Positions 33,839 through 42,808 of a stretch of 64,000 nt of DNA are shown here, one piece after another. Source of the DNA: Methanoculleus bourgensis MS2 (GTDB taxonomy: Archaea; Halobacteriota; Methanomicrobia; Methanomicrobiales; Methanoculleaceae); the NCBI RefSeq assembly GCF_000304355.2, contig NC_018227.2, forward strand, positions 1,860,001-1,924,000, written 5' to 3'. The number at the start of each line of letters is the position of its first letter. The first letter of the stretch is position 1. The position numbers and the translations under genes were made by a program. The notes under the pieces were generated by a model. The model did no database searches. It had not been told where the DNA came from and saw nothing but the letters and a program-made list of their open reading frames with translations.

Positions 33839-36575
33839 GGAGTGCTTCAAGGATCTGGTTACGCCCATGCTCGAGCGCCTGCTCGAGCCGGGAGACGTCT
33901 GGCCCCGCGCCCTGAGCAAGGTTCGGCTTACCGCCGCCCCTCCCGCCAAGGATACTGCAGACCTCCCTCACGATGTCGGCGGCGTTCACCGCCGGTGCGC
34001 CCGACGTCGCCACCACCTTCACGTTCCCGTTGACCGATGCGAAGAGCGCCACACCGCCTTCATCGGCGACAGTGGTGGCGAGCGCGACGAGTTCCTTCTG
34101 GGTCGCGTCCACCTGCCTGACGACGACCCTGACCCCGTCCACCGTCTCGCCCCCGAGGTGCTGCATCTGGAGGTCCACCACTTTCTTCCGGAGACGCTCG
34201 ATATCCTTCTTCTGCTCCTTCCATTCCGAGAAGAAGCGTGTTACCGTCGCTGGCAGGTTCTCTGGCTGGACGCTCACCACGCCGGCGGCCGCCTGGAGGA
34301 GGTCGTCCATATGCTGCATGGAGTACACGGCAGCGATTCCGGCCGCAAAGATGAGCCGTTCCACGCCGTCCTGGATATGTTCAACACCAATAACCCTGAT
34401 AAGCCCGATCTCGCCGGTTGTCCGGACGTGCGTCCCGGCACACGCCTGCACGTCGCCGCCGACCTGCACCGTCCTGATCTCCCGGCCCGGGGGGACGCCG
34501 CCCTGGTAGAGGCCGAACCCGTACTTCTGCTCCGCCTTCGTCCGCTCCTCGATGTTGATGTAGACCGGCATGTCGGCCATGACCATCCGGTTTGCCTCGA
34601 TCTCGATCCTCCGGAGTTCCTCGGGCGTAATATGCTTGTAATGCCTGATATCCAGGCGGGAAGCCTCGCTTCCCTTCTGGGCGCCGGCCTGGTGCACGTG
34701 GGCGCCGAGCACCTTTGTCGCGGCATGCAGGAGGACATGGGTTGCCGTGTGGTGGCGCATCAGCGACAGGCGGCGCTCCTCATCCACCATGCCCTTCACA
34801 CGGTCGCCGCGTTTCAGGGCGCCTCCCGTGACCCGGTGGAGGATCACCTCCCCGAGTTTCGTGACCTCCTCCACCCGGACCATGCTCTCCGAGGTCACCA
34901 GGGTGCCGGTATCGGACGGCTGACCGCCTCCCTCGGGGTAGAAGAGCGTCTGGTCAAGCACCGCAAGCCCGTCGAAGTAGTCCAGCACTATCGCCTCGAA
35001 CTCGACCTCGCCCGGCAGTTCGTAGTAGAGTTTCTTTGTCGGGGGCAGGGCCTCTGCCCGCTCGCGGTAGGCGGCAAGCGGGTCCTCTGCCGCTGCCTCC
35101 TTCTGCGCCTCCGAGTGGCTGTCGGCGATCAGCGAGTAGAAGTTATCCGGGATCTCCACAACAGCCCCTTCGCCGGCCGCAACCTCCTTCACCATCTCGG
35201 GCGGGATGCCGTGCGAGTCGTAGAGGGTGATCACCTCCGGGAGAGGAACCCGTGCGCTCTTTGCTTTGTAGTTCCGGGCGATCTTCTGGACGATCCTGGT
35301 CCCGCGCTCAAGGGTGCTTGCGTACCTGGTCACCTCGTTCTCCACGATCTCCCTGACCACGTCGACGTCCTGCTCGAAGTTCTCGGTCCCCACGACCTGC
35401 ATCTGGGCCTCGATCAGGTCGGCCAGGTCCTCATCCATCTCGAGGTCGTTCATCATCCGGAGCGTCCGGCGGAGGACGAGCCGGGTAAGGTAGCCCTCAC
35501 GGACGTTCGAGGGGACGATACAGTCGCCGAGCATGTAGGCGAGGCAGCGGGTGTGGTCGGCGATCGAGTAGACCTTCTCGATCGGGACGACGATCCGCTC
35601 CAGTTTCTCCAGCGGCACGTCGATCGCCTCAGCGACCTTCCTCCTGAGGTTGTAGAGGTTTGTCCCGGAGATATCCATGACGCCGGCGAACCGGGCGCTG
35701 AGCCCCATGATCTTCGTAAACTCAGGGTTGTTGAGGAGGTCCTCAAGGTGCGCTGAGCACATCAGGCGGCTCACCATCTCCGGGAAGACCGCGTCGTATA
35801 TCGTCGGCGATCCCTTCGAGGCCCAGACGAACCTCTCAAGGCCGTAGCCGGTATCAACGATCTTCAGCCGCATCGGGTAGTAGAGGTCCCCGTTGACCTC
35901 GACGGGCGGCTGATCGGTCTTCTGCCGCCCGAGGTTCATGAAGACCAGTGTCGCGACCTCAAGGCCCCCGATGAGCACCTCGACGGACGCTCCTGCATTC
36001 CCGCCGCCGTACCAGGGGTGCTCCTTATAACTGACCCGGTCAAGATCGCCCCCGATGGACGCGATGAACTCATCGCAGAGGGCCACCGTCTCGTCCTTCC
36101 AGTAGATCTGCTCCTCGGGAGTGTTGAAGGCATGGTGCGCCATCATCTCAAAGAGCGTCAGGTGGCGGCCCGACCTCCCGACCGAGTCGAGGTCGTTTAG
36201 GCGGATGCAGGGCTGGGAGATGGTGAGCGGGTTTGCCGGCGGCGGAACGACCCCGCTCGTGACGAACGGTTGGAAGTCGGCGATGGACGCGATGGTAAGG
36301 TAGATGTCGTCCCTCCACCGGGCGGCTACGGGATATCGTTCGAGGCGTGTATGGCCGTGCCGCTCAAAGAACGAGAGGAACGCCTCCCTCATCTCATCAA
36401 CGGTATGGGGTTTAAAGACCGGATTGCCGATGAAGTTATACGTCACACACGGGGCATCACCGCAGAACTCCTGTTCGGGGTCCCGGGTCCAGAAGGCCGC
36501 CCCGCAGCTCTTGCAGACCTTCCGCTCAAATCCTTGAGATCGGAAATAATCGAGCGTATATTCTTCCTCGAGCAT
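33831..36575 (-). CDS. alaS: Alanyl-tRNA synthetase, archaeal type
   Basis: Charges tRNA-Ala. The 914 residues have the archaeal N-terminal extension with a zinc-like CKSCG...CGDAPC motif (about 21-44). The class II core follows (SFFERHGHTRLERYPV, with RLNDLDSVGRSGRHLTLFEM). The editing domain carries HHTATHVLLHA and a second site in CAGTHVRTTGEIG. The C-Ala domain ends with GGRGGGKPNLAQGAG. All required parts are present. The ATG at 36575 is downstream of a TATA box at about 36612. It overlaps a membrane HTH gene at its 3' end. Confidence 0.97.
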   Translation of the reverse strand: MLEEEYTLDYFRSQGFERKVCKSCGAAFWTRDPEQEFCGDAPCVTYNFIGNPVFKPHTVDEMREAFLSFFERHGHTRLERYPVAARWRDDIYLTIASIADFQPFVTSGVVPPPANPLTISQPCIRLNDLDSVGRSGRHLTLFEMMAHHAFNTPEEQIYWKDETVALCDEFIASIGGDLDRVSYKEHPWYGGGNAGASVEVLIGGLEVATLVFMNLGRQKTDQPPVEVNGDLYYPMRLKIVDTGYGLERFVWASKGSPTIYDAVFPEMVSRLMCSAHLEDLLNNPEFTKIMGLSARFAGVMDISGTNLYNLRRKVAEAIDVPLEKLERIVVPIEKVYSIADHTRCLAYMLGDCIVPSNVREGYLTRLVLRRTLRMMNDLEMDEDLADLIEAQMQVVGTENFEQDVDVVREIVENEVTRYASTLERGTRIVQKIARNYKAKSARVPLPEVITLYDSHGIPPEMVKEVAAGEGAVVEIPDNFYSLIADSHSEAQKEAAAEDPLAAYRERAEALPPTKKLYYELPGEVEFEAIVLDYFDGLAVLDQTLFYPEGGGQPSDTGTLVTSESMVRVEEVTKLGEVILHRVTGGALKRGDRVKGMVDEERRLSLMRHHTATHVLLHAATKVLGAHVHQAGAQKGSEASRLDIRHYKHITPEELRRIEIEANRMVMADMPVYINIEERTKAEQKYGFGLYQGGVPPGREIRTVQVGGDVQACAGTHVRTTGEIGLIRVIGVEHIQDGVERLIFAAGIAAVYSMQHMDDLLQAAAGVVSVQPENLPATVTRFFSEWKEQKKDIERLRKKVVDLQMQHLGGETVDGVRVVVRQVDATQKELVALATTVADEGGVALFASVNGNVKVVATSGAPAVNAADIVREVCSILGGRGGGKPNLAQGAGPDVSRLEQALEHGRNQILEALHG

Positions 36576-36607
36576 TGAAAATCACGCAGTATAATTTGGT
36601 ATGACTG

Positions 36608-36623
36608 GAATTAATATAGTTGT
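36608..36623 (-). promoter_or_regulatory. TATA box for alaS
   Basis: On the minus strand ACTATATTAATTCC lies about 38-48 bases before the alaS ATG. It gives a short leader and separates alaS from the upstream SWIM-protein gene. Confidence 0.5.
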
Positions 36624-36636
36624 TTGTACAGAACGT

Positions 36637-36954
36637 TTAAAGTTTCCATACATCCTGGTACCAGAGATCATAGGATTCGTATAATCCTGTCCGTTCAGCA
36701 ATGCGTACCGCGAGAATGTGCCAGCATTCGCGTCCCCGGAAGAGGAAGTCGCTGCAGGTGCAGAAATCTTCTTCCACGATATACTCGTTGCTGTGCCCCA
36801 CCACGACGTAGAAGTCCAGGTAACGCTTCACCCGCCGTTCATCAACGGCGGTAAGCGCTTTTCTTCCCCGGTCTTTGTAGACGCGCTCGATGCAGGCACG
36901 AAACTCTTCTGTCAGCGCCCCATCCTGTTCGATCTTCTCCCAGATACCTCTCAT
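36637..36954 (-). CDS. SWIM zinc-finger protein
   Basis: 105 residues. The SWIM motif CxCx(n)CxH is visible in EDFCTCSDFLFRGRECWHIL (about residues 63-82). An N-terminal helical part contains KALTAVDERRVKRYLDFYVV. Small archaeal SWIM proteins of this type are conserved hypotheticals, sometimes partners of recombination factors in other lineages. The start overlaps the Nif3-like stop by 4 bases, so the two are cotranscribed. It precedes alaS by about 60 bases with a separate promoter between them. Confidence 0.82.
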   Translation of the reverse strand: MRGIWEKIEQDGALTEEFRACIERVYKDRGRKALTAVDERRVKRYLDFYVVVGHSNEYIVEEDFCTCSDFLFRGRECWHILAVRIAERTGLYESYDLWYQDVWKL

Positions 36955-37673
36955 GAAACTACCACTACGTGTGGCGGATCAGGGATATAATGCCACCCCA
37001 TGCGGGATGCAAGAGCCTCCATGGCCGGGGCCTCGAGCGCGTAGTGGGTGGCTTCCAGGCAGGGGATGGGTGATGCACGAGCCACGCTGTGCTTCAGTTC
37101 CGCTGAGAGGAAGGCGTCTGCCCCGAGGTCGAGGGCCTCCTGGATCAGGTCGGGGTCAAACCCGCTTCCTCCCACGACCGCCAGCCGCCTGATCGTGCTC
37201 ACCCCGCCGTAGACCCGTATCGCCCCGCCGGGGAGACGGCGGGCGATCTCTTCGGCATTGAGCGTGCAGTCGCCGACGAGGCCGGCGGTCATCCGATCTG
37301 TCCGCTGGAGGCCGAGTCGGGCCGCGAGGACGTCGTTGACGCCGCCTTCGGCGTGGTCGAAGTTCGTGTGCATGACGTAGAGGTTCATGCCGCTGGAGAG
37401 CAGGCTCCGGAGCAGGCGCGCCGTTGGCCCCCTGACTGCCGTGACCGGGTTCCAGAGGGGCGTGTGGTGGACGACCAGCATGTCAGCGCCGGCAGCGACT
37501 GCGGCCTTCACCACTCTCTGCGTTGCGTCGAGCGCGCAGCAGACGGTCCCGACGTCGTCCCTGCCCTCGACGATGAGGCCGATCCTCCCGGCGTCATACT
37601 CTTCGGCAAGTTCAGGGGGAGCAACCTGTTCCATTGCGGTGATGAACTCGTGGACATCCATATAGTACCTCAT
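36951..37673 (-). CDS. Nif3-like dinuclear metal centre protein (YbgI/NIF3 family)
   Basis: About 240 residues. Conserved metal-ligand segments are DMLVVHHTPLWNP, MHTNFDHAEGGVND near the middle, and AELKHSVARASPIPCLEATHYALE near the C-terminus, as in hexameric NIF3/YbgI proteins, which may act as GTP cyclohydrolase-like or metal-storage factors. The family role is unsettled. Starts at 37673 (MRYYMDV, GGGAGG 5 bases upstream) and 37661 (MDVHEF, GAGGT upstream) are both credible; I use the first. It heads a two-gene operon with the SWIM protein. Confidence 0.88.
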   Translation of the reverse strand: MRYYMDVHEFITAMEQVAPPELAEEYDAGRIGLIVEGRDDVGTVCCALDATQRVVKAAVAAGADMLVVHHTPLWNPVTAVRGPTARLLRSLLSSGMNLYVMHTNFDHAEGGVNDVLAARLGLQRTDRMTAGLVGDCTLNAEEIARRLPGGAIRVYGGVSTIRRLAVVGGSGFDPDLIQEALDLGADAFLSAELKHSVARASPIPCLEATHYALEAPAMEALASRMGWHYIPDPPHVVVVS

Positions 37674-37881
37674 GGGGGCCTCCCGGATAAAAAGGATGGA
37701 CGAGACCGGCTGCGGAGCGTCTCCGGCGATCACGCCTCCGGGCGAGAGCGGGCCGGATTTGCTCAATCCCGGGTTTTAGGGGCCGGTATCGTCGAAAAGC
37801 CGAAAGGATCGGGTGGATAAAATAGAAAGGATTATCCCTCAAACAACCGACACCCGCGTATCATCTATTGGAGATGGGAAT

Positions 37882-39177
37882 ATGCAAAAAATGTTTACTG
37901 TTGGGATAATGGTTCTTATCCTCTGCGCCGGCATTCCTGCCGTATCAGCGATCGGGGGAGACCAGGGCTGGTACCGCGTCCACTGCAACATCGACGGTGC
38001 AGATGTGTATTTCGACGGACAGTACAAGGGTACCACGTACGGGGGAACGCTTGATGTCCCGGTCTATTCCACTGCGACGCCCTTCAAGGCCGTCCGGGTC
38101 GAGAAGAGCGGTTACCAGGCGTACTCCAGCACCCTGCCTTCGCAACCCGGGGCGGGCGAGACCCGGGACGTCTACGTGACGCTGCAGCCGGTCGAGACCG
38201 CTGGTTCGATCTACGTCACGTCAAGCCCCTCGGGTGCGGCGATCTACCTGAACGGGAACTACCGGGGCGTGGCGCCGCTCACGATCAAGAACCTCGCCCC
38301 CGGCACCTACTCCCTTGAGGCCGACTACTCCGGCTACCAGTCAGATCTGGCTACCGTCACGGTCAGGGCCGGGCAGCAGTCCGACGTCCGGTTCACCCTG
38401 AAGCCCATCCAGCAGTACGGGTCGGTCAAGATCAGTTCCAATCCCTCAGGCGCATACGTCTACATGGACGGGGCCTATAAGGGCCGGACGCCCTTGACGC
38501 TCAACAGCGTCTCGGCAAAGAACCACATCATCGAGCTCGACCTCGCTGGCTACTACGACTGGAAGACGACTATATCTGTGGCCTCTGGCGTGACGCGGTA
38601 CGTCAACGCTCAGATGGCACCCCTCCCCTCCGAGACCACCGGGGCTATCGACGTGGTCTCCTACCCGGCCGGCGCGGACGTCTTCCTTGACGACAAGTAC
38701 CAGGGTAAGACCCCCTCGGCGGGAGTGCTCACGATCTCGAACGTCAGGATCGGTTCCCACACCGTCAGGGTCGCTCTCTCCGGCTACCAGGACTACACGA
38801 CATCGGTCGGCGTCAGCGGGGCAACCACGAGCCATGTCACCGCGGCGCTCCAGCCCGGCCAGCCGACCTCGACGGGTTCGATTGCGGTCACCTCCTCTCC
38901 GTCGGGGGCCGAGATCTACATCGACAACGCCTATAAGGGCATCACCCCGCTGACCATCGACGGTGTTGCCGCCGGCACCTATGCGATCAGGGTGGCGCTC
39001 GCCGGCTACAACGACTGGTCGACCAGTGTCCATGTTGGGTCCGGAAGCACCGCCTCGGCCTCGGCCTCGCTCACTCCCGTGTCGACCCCGACGGCGAAGG
39101 CGGGCATGGCGCCCTTTGCCGTGGTGGGGGCGCTCGGTCTCCTCGGGCTCCTCGTCGCCCTGCACCGGCGGGACTGA
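37882..39177 (+). CDS. Surface-exposed PEGA-repeat protein with C-terminal anchor
   Basis: 431 residues. Signal peptide MQKMFTVGIMVLILCAGIPAVSA, then about five PEGA-type repeats of roughly 70 residues. Each starts with a GSI/GAI strand and a V-x-S-x-P-x-GA core (SSPSGAAIYLNG, SNPSGAYVYMDG, SYPAGADVFLDD, SSPSGAEIYIDN) and ends in a Y-x2-W/Y turn. A Ser/Thr/Pro linker leads to a membrane helix (APFAVVGALGLLGLLVALHR) with an RRD tail, like archaeal C-terminal sorting/anchor segments. It probably contributes to the cell envelope. The ATG at 37882 has GGAG upstream; the frame from 37813 is too long for a signal peptide. Confidence 0.88.
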   Translation: MQKMFTVGIMVLILCAGIPAVSAIGGDQGWYRVHCNIDGADVYFDGQYKGTTYGGTLDVPVYSTATPFKAVRVEKSGYQAYSSTLPSQPGAGETRDVYVTLQPVETAGSIYVTSSPSGAAIYLNGNYRGVAPLTIKNLAPGTYSLEADYSGYQSDLATVTVRAGQQSDVRFTLKPIQQYGSVKISSNPSGAYVYMDGAYKGRTPLTLNSVSAKNHIIELDLAGYYDWKTTISVASGVTRYVNAQMAPLPSETTGAIDVVSYPAGADVFLDDKYQGKTPSAGVLTISNVRIGSHTVRVALSGYQDYTTSVGVSGATTSHVTAALQPGQPTSTGSIAVTSSPSGAEIYIDNAYKGITPLTIDGVAAGTYAIRVALAGYNDWSTSVHVGSGSTASASASLTPVSTPTAKAGMAPFAVVGALGLLGLLVALHRRD

Positions 39178-39310
39178 ACGTAGATACATCCCTTTTTTTT
39201 GGCCCGATGCGGGAGAGGCGCGAGGTACGCACCTCCCCGGGGTTATACAGAACGACCGCGTCTGCACGGACTCCCCGCCGGTATCATATTACCTAAAGTA
39301 ATAATCAACA

Positions 39311-39320
39311 CCTATAAATA
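39311..39320 (+). promoter_or_regulatory. TATA box for the homocysteine operon
   Basis: CCTATAAATATTC about 22-33 bases before the ATG at 39342 implies a very short leader for the first gene. Confidence 0.55.
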
Positions 39321-39341
39321 TTCAAGAATGGATACTCGTTC

Positions 39342-40850
39342 ATGGAAAAGTCCCTCGACCTCATCAATGCCCGGATACGCGACGGTAACGCACGAGTCGT
39401 TACCGCCGACGAGATGCCGGCAATTGTCGACGAACTCGGAGAGGAAGGAGCACTGGAGGAGGTCGATGTCGTCACGACCGGGACGTTCGGGGCAATGTGC
39501 TCCTCCGGTGCATTCTTCAACTTCGGGCACGCCGACCCCCCTATCAGGATGGAACGTGTCTGGCTCAATGATGTGGAGGCATACGCAGGGCTAGCGGCGG
39601 TCGACGCATACCTCGGTGCAACCCAGGAGGCTGATTCCCCGGACCGGGTCTACGGCGGCGCCCACGTCCTCGAAGAGCTCGTCGGAGGAGGCACCGTCGA
39701 ACTCCGGGCGACCTCCCACGGGACCGACTGCTACCCGCGCAGGAGCATCACCACAGAACTGCTGCTTGAGGATATGAACCAGGCGGTCATGGTGAACCCG
39801 AGAAACTCCTACCAGTGCTACGACGCGGCGACGAACACCACCGACCGGACGCTCTACACCTACATGGGCAGCCTCCTCCCGCGGTGCGGCAACGTCTCTT
39901 ACTCCGGAGCAGGGACCCTCTCGCCGCTCGCAAACGACCCCGGATTCCGGGTCATCGGGAGCGGCGTCCCGATCTTCCTTGCTGGTGGGGAGGGTATGGT
40001 GGTCGGCGAAGGGACCCAGCACTCGGCAGGCGGCGGGTTCGGGACGTTGATGGTGACCGGGGACATGAAACAGATGCGGCAGGAGTTCCTGCGCGCGGCA
40101 GTGATGAACGGCTATGGCGTGACGCTGTATGTCGGCGTCGGCGTCCCGATACCGGTGCTTGATACCGGCATTGTCCGGAGCACCGCGGTGCGGGATGAGG
40201 ATCTCCTGACCGAGGTCATCGATTACGGCACCCCCCGCCGGGACCGGCCGTCGCTTGCAACGGTCAGTTACGCCGACTTAAAGAGCGGGGCCATCGAGCT
40301 TGGGGGGGAGACCGTCCGGACATCATCGCTCTCCAGTTACCGGCGGGCACGGGCGGTGGCGCAGGAATTGAAAGGCTGGATAGAGGAGGGGAAGATGGAA
40401 CTTGCGCTCCCCACCCGGCGGATCGACCCGACAAAGCGTGTAAAGCCCATGCGGGAGACGGCGATCACCCCCCGCGTCCGCGATATCATGAACCGGCAGG
40501 TGATCAGCATCACCGAGGACGAGGAGATCCGGGTGGCGGCAAAACGGCTCCTCAAGGATGAGACGAACCACCTCCCGGTCCTGGACGGCAACGGTACGCT
40601 GGTCGGGATCATCACCACCTACGACGTCTCGAAGGCCGTGGTGACCGACGGGAGGTTGCGGCAGGTGAAAGATATCATGACCCGGAAGGTGATCAAGACG
40701 ACTCCCGACGAACCGGTGGACATCGCCGCCCAGAAACTGGAGCGCAACAACATCAGCGCGCTCCCGGTGGTGGATACGACCAACCGGGTGGTCGGGATCC
40801 TCTCGGCGATCGATCTCGGGAAGCTCTTCGGCGGGAGGCGGCGGCGATGA
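39342..40850 (+). CDS. Homocysteine biosynthesis protein, DUF39 plus CBS pair (MA1821-like)
   Basis: 502 residues. The N-terminal ~370 residues are DUF39 (COG1900), with TTGTFGAMCSSGAFFNFGHA, the SYQCYDAATNTTDRTLYTYM cysteine region and GAGGTGTH-like GEGTQHSAGGGFGTL. Two CBS domains complete it (DIMNRQVISITEDEEI and DIMTRKVIKTTPDEPV). In Methanosarcina acetivorans the DUF39-CBS protein and its ferredoxin partner make homocysteine from aspartate semialdehyde and sulfide. The next two genes complete the same set here, overlapping by 4 bases each. Confidence 0.93.
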   Translation: MEKSLDLINARIRDGNARVVTADEMPAIVDELGEEGALEEVDVVTTGTFGAMCSSGAFFNFGHADPPIRMERVWLNDVEAYAGLAAVDAYLGATQEADSPDRVYGGAHVLEELVGGGTVELRATSHGTDCYPRRSITTELLLEDMNQAVMVNPRNSYQCYDAATNTTDRTLYTYMGSLLPRCGNVSYSGAGTLSPLANDPGFRVIGSGVPIFLAGGEGMVVGEGTQHSAGGGFGTLMVTGDMKQMRQEFLRAAVMNGYGVTLYVGVGVPIPVLDTGIVRSTAVRDEDLLTEVIDYGTPRRDRPSLATVSYADLKSGAIELGGETVRTSSLSSYRRARAVAQELKGWIEEGKMELALPTRRIDPTKRVKPMRETAITPRVRDIMNRQVISITEDEEIRVAAKRLLKDETNHLPVLDGNGTLVGIITTYDVSKAVVTDGRLRQVKDIMTRKVIKTTPDEPVDIAAQKLERNNISALPVVDTTNRVVGILSAIDLGKLFGGRRRR

Positions 40851-41245
40851 AACTTCTGCTGACGTTCTCCCGGAGAGGACAGCACGACTCCGGAAGGGAA
40901 CCGGTGATCGCCCGGGTGGTGAAGGAGACCGGTGTCCTGATCAATGTGGAGAAGGCGAACATCGACTCCATGGCCGGTGAAGTGCTGATCGACGTCCCCG
41001 ATAGCGACGCGGACCTGGTCAGGCAGCGCCTTGCGGAGATGGGTGTCGCGGTCCGCGTCATGGAGAACGCTATCGCTCTCGACGAGGCTGAGTGTGTCGA
41101 TTGCGGGGCCTGCATCAGCGTCTGCCCCCAGGAGGTCTTCTCGTTCGATGAGGAATGGCGCCTCCAGGTGAGCGGGGAGCGGTGCGTCCTCTGCGGCAAG
41201 TGCATCCTGGCCTGCCCCCACTCTGCCCTCTCGCAACAGGGATGA
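40847..41245 (+). CDS. NIL-domain 2[4Fe-4S] ferredoxin of homocysteine synthesis (MA1822-like)
   Basis: 132 residues. The N-terminal NIL domain (about 1-75) is followed by two 4Fe-4S motifs, CVDCGACISVCPQ and CVLCGKCILACPH. It supplies electrons or sulfur handling for the DUF39 protein. Start and stop overlap its neighbours (ATGA), a tightly coupled three-gene operon. Confidence 0.93.
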   Translation: MKLLLTFSRRGQHDSGREPVIARVVKETGVLINVEKANIDSMAGEVLIDVPDSDADLVRQRLAEMGVAVRVMENAIALDEAECVDCGACISVCPQEVFSFDEEWRLQVSGERCVLCGKCILACPHSALSQQG

Positions 41246-41958
41246 TCAGGGAGCACTTCGAGTTCCGGCAGACGATCGCGACCATCCTTGCCGACGAGCC
41301 AGGGCACGTTGAGGCGGCGAAATCCGGTATGATGGCCGCCCGGCAGGAGGTCGAGCGACAGATCGCCACGGATCCCTATTTTTCAGCGACGCTTGAGCCG
41401 TATACTCCAGAGGCCCCGGGCCGGACGGTCGGCCGCATGGCCCGGGCAGCCGAGGAGGCCGGGGTCGGGCCCATGGCGGCGGTGGCCGGCGCCATCGCCT
41501 GGGCAGGGGTGGAGGCGATGGTCGATGCCGGGGCATCGTTTGGTCTCGTCGACAACGGGGGGGATATTGCTCTTGTGAGCGATCGTGAGGTGAAAATTGG
41601 TGTCTTCGCGGGGGCATCGCCCTTAAGCGGGCGCATCGCGTTCCTGCTCCCGCCGCAGGAGGGGATCCTCGGCATCTGCACCTCCTCGGCGACGGTGGGG
41701 CCGTCCATCAGTTTCGGCATCGCCGACGCCGTGACGGTCTTCTCCCCCGACGTCGCCTGTGCGGATGCCTGGGCGACGGCGATCTGCAACCAGATCACCA
41801 GAGACGACACTTCTATCCTCGACGCCCTCCCGGGAACGGAGATCCGGGGAGTGCTCGCCGTCATCGGCGACGTGGTGATCCGCTGGGGAGATCTTCCCCC
41901 GGTTGTGCGGGCAAGGGTGGACGAGCGGCTGATCACCGCGGGGAGACCGCCTGTCTAG
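41242..41958 (+). CDS. UPF0280/COG2122 protein, ApbE-like (MA1715-like)
   Basis: 238 residues. Conserved GGDIAL in FGLVDNGGDIALVS, the SGRIAFLLPP strand and GICTSSATVGPSISFGIAD, similar to ApbE-like flavin-transfer folds. The COG2122 protein of Methanosarcina has been linked to cysteine/homocysteine synthesis as a third component, and its position after DUF39 and NIL-ferredoxin genes supports that. The TAG stop (41956-41958) is formed by the CTAG at the boundary of the downstream repeat array. Length is normal, so truncation is slight if any. Confidence 0.9.
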   Translation: MIREHFEFRQTIATILADEPGHVEAAKSGMMAARQEVERQIATDPYFSATLEPYTPEAPGRTVGRMARAAEEAGVGPMAAVAGAIAWAGVEAMVDAGASFGLVDNGGDIALVSDREVKIGVFAGASPLSGRIAFLLPPQEGILGICTSSATVGPSISFGIADAVTVFSPDVACADAWATAICNQITRDDTSILDALPGTEIRGVLAVIGDVVIRWGDLPPVVRARVDERLITAGRPPV

Positions 41959-42362
41959 TGCCAAGTCAACGACAAATTGTCGCAATAGTGCATCGTGTCA
42001 CCTTATTTTAGAGATTTTTGGAACGTGCCGGGATGGGCACTCCGGTCTCACGCGGGAGAGCGCGAAGTTCAGTAATGGGTGTAGGCAGTTCCCTTCGCGG
42101 CCTTCGCGTCTTCGCGTGAGGCTGTATCCCCTGTGCTGAAAGCTCACGCGAAGGCGCGAAGAGCGCGAAGGTCGGTATAATCCCCTGCAACGCCCCGTCA
42201 AGGCCTTCGCGCCTTCGCGTGAGGCAGTGCGGTCATAGAGAGTACCAACGTCTCACGCGGAAGCACGCGAAGGTCGGTTGCCGGGCGGTATAGTCCCCCT
42301 TCGCGAACTTCCGCGCGAGAGGCAGTATTTCATGGGCAATATTAGTTGAGATGCCCCACTAG
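41955..42362 (+). repeat. CTAG-family array unit 1, with outer fragment
   Basis: Starts with CTAGTGCCAAGTCAACGAC, a 36-base fragment that matches the reverse complement of 61129-61164. The inner end TAGTGCATCGTGTCACCTTA follows at 41986. Between them and CTAG at 42359-42362 lie three successive palindromic arm pairs (CACGCGAAGG.../...CTTCGCGTGAG). The closing end reads ATTAGTTGAGATGCCCCACT. Confidence 0.75.
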
Positions 42363-42518
42363 TGCCCTTTGCCATCTTAAACCCTAAAATCCAATGTCAC
42401 CTTCGCGACCTTCGCGGCTTCGCGTGAGGTTGTAGTGGACTCCCCGTCTCCATATGTGGCAATTGGCATTCCACCTTGTGCATCGAAATCTTCAAAAATA
42501 AAGTGACAAGATGCACTA
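42359..42518 (+). repeat. CTAG-family array unit 2
   Basis: From CTAGTGCCCTTTGCCATC to CAAGATGCACTAG. Left 60 bases align with 60905-60960 and the right end ATCGAAATCTTCAAAAATAA aligns with 61099 onward. It shares CTAG with units 1 and 3. Confidence 0.75.
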
Positions 42519-42690
42519 GTGGAGCATTTCACCTTACCTTGAGGGTGTGTGGGAGTGATCGCCGGTCTCACGCGAAGGCGCGAAGAGCGCGAAGGGGACC
42601 ATATCGTCCAGAAACCGAACTTCGCGTCCTTCGCGCACTTCTGCGTGACGCAACAATCACATGGAAATATTAGGTGCAATAGTCCAGTAG
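42515..42690 (+). repeat. CTAG-family array unit 3
   Basis: From CTAGTGGAGCATTTCACCTT to GGTGCAATAGTCCAGTAG. Inner arms CTCACGCGAAGGCGCGAAG and CTTCGCGTCCTTCGCG. The right junction is CAGTAG, not CTAG. Confidence 0.75.
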
Positions 42691-42808
42691 TGGACCGTTT
42701 CACCTTATGGTGCGGGTCCTGATGCGGGGTGAGCGATCGCCACCTCACGCGGAAAGCCACGCGTGAGAGGGTATTGCATGGACAATATTAGATGAAATGA
42801 TACACTAG
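42688..42808 (+). repeat. CTAG-family array unit 4 (internally deleted)
   Basis: Left end TAGTGGACCGTTTCACCTTA and right end AGATGAAATGATACACTAG are identical to the copy at 31805-31983, but only a short CACGCGGAAAGCCACGCGTG remains between, giving 121 bases. Confidence 0.8.

Noticed and set aside
33678-35756. 692-residue open frame antisense to alaS
   Set aside because: AlaRS motifs are intact on the other strand; the frame is a GC shadow.
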